Source: Pseudomonadota bacterium | Lineage (GTDB): Bacteria > Pseudomonadota > Alphaproteobacteria > Rhizobiales > Rhizobiaceae | DNA: 32,728 bases | Assembly: GCA_023419535.1 (NCBI GenBank) | Contig: JAEZXX010000052.1 | Coordinates: 1 to 32,728, forward strand | Reading direction: 5' to 3' | Part shown: positions 31,030 to 32,728 of the stretch, in pieces | How positions within the stretch are numbered: position 1 is the first letter of the stretch | How the letters are laid out: every line of letters starts with the position of its first letter | Notes under the pieces: generated by a model | The model's database searches: none | What the model was told of the DNA's origin: nothing | What the model saw: only the letters and a program-made list of their open reading frames with translations | Translations under genes and position numbers: made by a program

Positions 31030-31633
31030 GCTCCTCCTCGCCCTCCTCGTCGGGATCGTCGGCGCGCTCATCGTCCATATCGGCGTGATCTTCGCCATGC
31101 CGCGCCTGTCGGAGGACAACGCCTGGGCGCGCCTGACGGCCATCATGCCGAGCTTCCAGCCGACGCTGGTGGCCGGAGACGGCCCCTCGCTGCGGGTCGA
31201 ACCGGGGGTGGCGGAGCGCTTCGGCTTCATGGACCCGGCCTTCGTCACGGCCGCCTGCCGCTTTTCGGTCGGCCAGGCGCCGGTCCGCCTGTCGGCCGAA
31301 CGCGCCGACGCTTTCTGGTCCGCCTCCATCGTGGCGCGCTCGGGCGACAATCTGTATTCGATCAACGAGCGTCTCGCGCCCGAGGCCCGGCTCGACCTTC
31401 TCGTCGGCACCGCCGACCAGCTCGACGAGGCGCGCCTTGCCGGCCTTCTGGGCGAGGAGGATTCGATCCCCGTCGTCGTCGGCCAGAGCGAGCTCTATCT
31501 GACGTTCCGCGCGCTCGTCGAAGCCGAGAGCCTGCGCCCTTCGGTGGAAGGCCTCGTCAACTCGCTGGCCTGCGCCCCCCTGCCCCTGCCCACCGACGCC
31601 GCTGCGGCCGAACCGGACGCGAGCGACGGCTGA
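31022..31633 (+). CDS. DUF1254 membrane-anchored protein
   Basis: A 203-residue partner of the upstream DUF1214 gene. One N-terminal helix (about 3-26, LLLALLVGIVGALIVHIGVIF) anchors it; the remainder is probably periplasmic, with DPAFVTAACRFSVGQAPVRL, AFWSASIVARSGDNLYSINER and EEDSIPVVVGQSELYLTFRAL (parts of about 75-180) typical of the short DUF1254 form. The ATG lies inside the end of the previous gene, so translation is likely coupled. Partner proteins may act together at the envelope; this is inferred from the gene pairing. Confidence 0.83.
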   Translation: MGRLLLALLVGIVGALIVHIGVIFAMPRLSEDNAWARLTAIMPSFQPTLVAGDGPSLRVEPGVAERFGFMDPAFVTAACRFSVGQAPVRLSAERADAFWSASIVARSGDNLYSINERLAPEARLDLLVGTADQLDEARLAGLLGEEDSIPVVVGQSELYLTFRALVEAESLRPSVEGLVNSLACAPLPLPTDAAAAEPDASDG

Positions 31634-31716
31634 GGGCAAAGCTCAAGTCGCTGACGGCTGACGGCTCGGCCGCACGCCGTGAAACTCGAGCGTCTGCCGC
31701 TCTATACCACTTGCGT

Positions 31717-31820
31717 TCGTCATCCTCGGGCTTGACCCGAGGATCGTCCTCCGCTGGCGCGAGCCATTCCGGGCGTTCTGCCCCGTAACCCGATCCTCGG
31801 GTCGAGCCCGAGGATGACGA
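31717..31820. repeat. Inverted pair of REP-like palindromes
   Basis: Two 30-base arms, 31717-31746 and 31791-31820, are reverse complements with a single mismatch, around a 44-base spacer. Each arm is itself a hairpin (CCTCGGG...CCCGAGG). This is the structure of a paired palindromic unit (BIME) or short MITE. It lies between the DUF1254 gene and a convergent small gene, where it could form their shared transcript end. The remaining bases of the 288-base gap show no other structure. Confidence 0.8.
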
Positions 31821-31921
31821 GGCTGGGAGGGGATGCCTTTGTGAAAGGGGGGTCGAACCGGCAGGGAACGCCGAGGACGGCCGACGTCCCGTCGAACTGC
31901 CCGACGGCCGCCCGCCTCGCC

Positions 31922-32083
31922 TTACGACGCTTCGGGGCGCGCGGCTTCGATGTCGCCGATCCGCTCGTAGCGGATGCACGGCAGGATCACGATCTCCGCC
32001 GTCCCCTCCCGCCGCCGCGGGGGCAGTCCCCGGCTCTTGAGCTGCGGGATGGCCAAATACGTCACTTGCGTTGCCAGAGACAT
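31922..32083 (-). CDS. Conserved-looking 53-residue small protein
   Basis: A short frame with a proper start region: GGAGGGG about 10 bases before the ATG at 32083 and a TAA stop. The peptide begins MSLATQVTYLAIPQL and contains KSRGLPPRRREGTAEIVILP then CIRYERIGDIEA; the basic centre followed by a GTAEIV-strand and RYER looks like small conserved alphaproteobacterial proteins I have seen, but I cannot name a family. There is no signal peptide or membrane helix. It is divergent from the DUF2336 gene. Confidence 0.6.
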   Translation of the reverse strand: MSLATQVTYLAIPQLKSRGLPPRRREGTAEIVILPCIRYERIGDIEAARPEAS

Positions 32084-32170
32084 GAACGCTGCGCCCCTCC
32101 GGGCCCGATGCGCGCAAGGCGCACAAACGGGCCGAGCTTCTAACTTGAGGTCACAAGAGCACCGCCAAGG

Positions 32171-32202
32171 TTAACAGCTTGCTAAGATTTGCGGCGTATT
32201 TT
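32171..32202 (+). promoter_or_regulatory. CtrA-like box and -10 element before the DUF2336 gene
   Basis: TTAA at 32171-32174, seven bases, CTAA at 32182-32185: a near-consensus CtrA site (TTAA-N7-TTAA, one mismatch). A TATTTT -10-like box at 32197-32202 lies 11 bases beyond. CtrA-activated promoters usually have the box over the -35 region, as here. The surrounding DNA is A/T-richer than the window average, which raises both promoter likelihood and the chance of a random match. Confidence 0.4.
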
Positions 32203-32247
32203 GCGAAAAGATTGTCATGTCGTTACGCGAGACGCTCGAAGGATCCC

Positions 32248-32728
32248 ATGAAGGACGTCGCCCCTCGGATCTTCCGCTCGCTCGAAAGCCCCCGTGGCCG
32301 CGCCGAATTCGACGCCATCGTCACCGCCGCCGTCGCGGCCTACGGTTCGCTGCGCGCCCCCACCGAGGCGCAGTCGCTCGAATTCGGGCGGCTCGTCGCC
32401 CCTCTCTTCGAGCGGACCCGTCCCGAGACGCGCCGCGCCCTCGCCGCCTCCCTGTCGCATTCCTCCCGCGTGCCGCTCGAGATCGTCGACCTCGTCGTGG
32501 ATTCGGCGGTCGAGATCGCCGCGCCCTTCCTCGTCTCGACGCCGAGCCTGTCGCCCGCCCATCTGGGGCGACTCGCCGCGCGCGGCGACGAGCGGATCGA
32601 GAAGATCCTGGCCGGCCGTCGGGCCCGCGGGCTCGACGCGGTCGGTGCCGCCTCGCCCGGACCGCGGCGTGCCGTGGTCGAGGCGCCTCCCCTGGCGCCG
32701 GCGCACCTGTCCGGGCGCCCCCCGCGCG
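32248..32728 (+). CDS. DUF2336 protein, 5' part (cut by window end)
   Basis: The first 160 codons of a gene running off the window. The ATG follows GAAGG at 5 bases. The sequence is Ala/Leu-rich helical with repeats resembling the DUF2336/HEAT-like pattern of alphaproteobacteria: LVAPLFERTRPETRRALAAS (split), LSHSSRVPLEIVDLVVD, IAAPFLVSTPSLSPAHLGRL. There is no signal peptide, so it is probably cytoplasmic. The function of the family is unknown. The CtrA-like box upstream hints at cell-cycle-linked expression. Confidence 0.75.
   Translation, partial: MKDVAPRIFRSLESPRGRAEFDAIVTAAVAAYGSLRAPTEAQSLEFGRLVAPLFERTRPETRRALAASLSHSSRVPLEIVDLVVDSAVEIAAPFLVSTPSLSPAHLGRLAARGDERIEKILAGRRARGLDAVGAASPGPRRAVVEAPPLAPAHLSGRPPR

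Noticed and set aside
1..32728. CRISPR arrays, tRNA or rRNA genes, insertion sequences
   Set aside because: No regularly spaced repeats, no cloverleaf or rRNA-like stretch and no transposase were found on either strand.

Overview
The window is a high-G+C (one coding stretch counted by hand at about 80%, most others visibly near 70%), gene-dense piece of an alphaproteobacterial chromosome. The gene set points to Hyphomicrobiales (Rhizobiales), perhaps an Aurantimonadaceae-like lineage: a FeuP/FeuQ-type two-component system, the ccmI-ccmE-ccmF-ccmH (cycHJKL) operon, a rhizobial-type class A penicillin-binding protein and a Rhodobacter-type gene transfer agent (GTA) cluster. The genus cannot be fixed from the sequence alone.

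Left part (1-12.3 kb). On the minus strand lie degP, the four-gene cytochrome c maturation operon ccmIEFH, a lipoprotein gene, and a feuP-feuQ two-component pair preceded by a small secreted protein in the position of FeuN. A plus-strand block of gabD (succinate-semialdehyde dehydrogenase) and cysG (siroheme synthase) sits between ccmH and degP, separating genes that are neighbours in many rhizobia. REP-like palindromes fill the gabD-cysG gap.

Middle part (12.36-27.5 kb). This is a GTA head-and-tail cluster, all on the minus strand, running from the small terminase-like gene gp1 (27.5 kb) through terminase, portal, prohead protease, capsid, connectors, tail tube, chaperones, tape measure, distal tail protein, hub and peptidase to the 1,272-residue tail-tip protein gp15, then a holin-like gene and a hairpin. 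All recognised frames are intact. Many junctions are 4-base start/stop overlaps with GTG, ATG or TTG starts, implying translational coupling. No integrase, repressor, replication gene or attachment site is visible, so it looks like a domesticated GTA and not a prophage. Three features stand out: (i) two unrecognised genes of visibly lower G+C between terminase and portal; (ii) hairpins followed on the minus strand by a T-rich tract and a similar TTCGTT(T)CA string before gp1, gp3 and gp9; (iii) a REP-like palindrome between gp5 and gp6. A promoter with a perfect TTGACA box lies upstream of gp1.

Right part (27.6-32.7 kb). A UPF0260 cysteine-cluster gene (minus) diverges from a plus-strand run of a class A penicillin-binding protein followed by two small membrane proteins (DUF1214 and DUF1254 families). 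Then come a 104-base inverted pair of palindromes, a 53-residue small gene on the minus strand, and the start of a DUF2336 gene, cut by the window end, behind a CtrA-like box.
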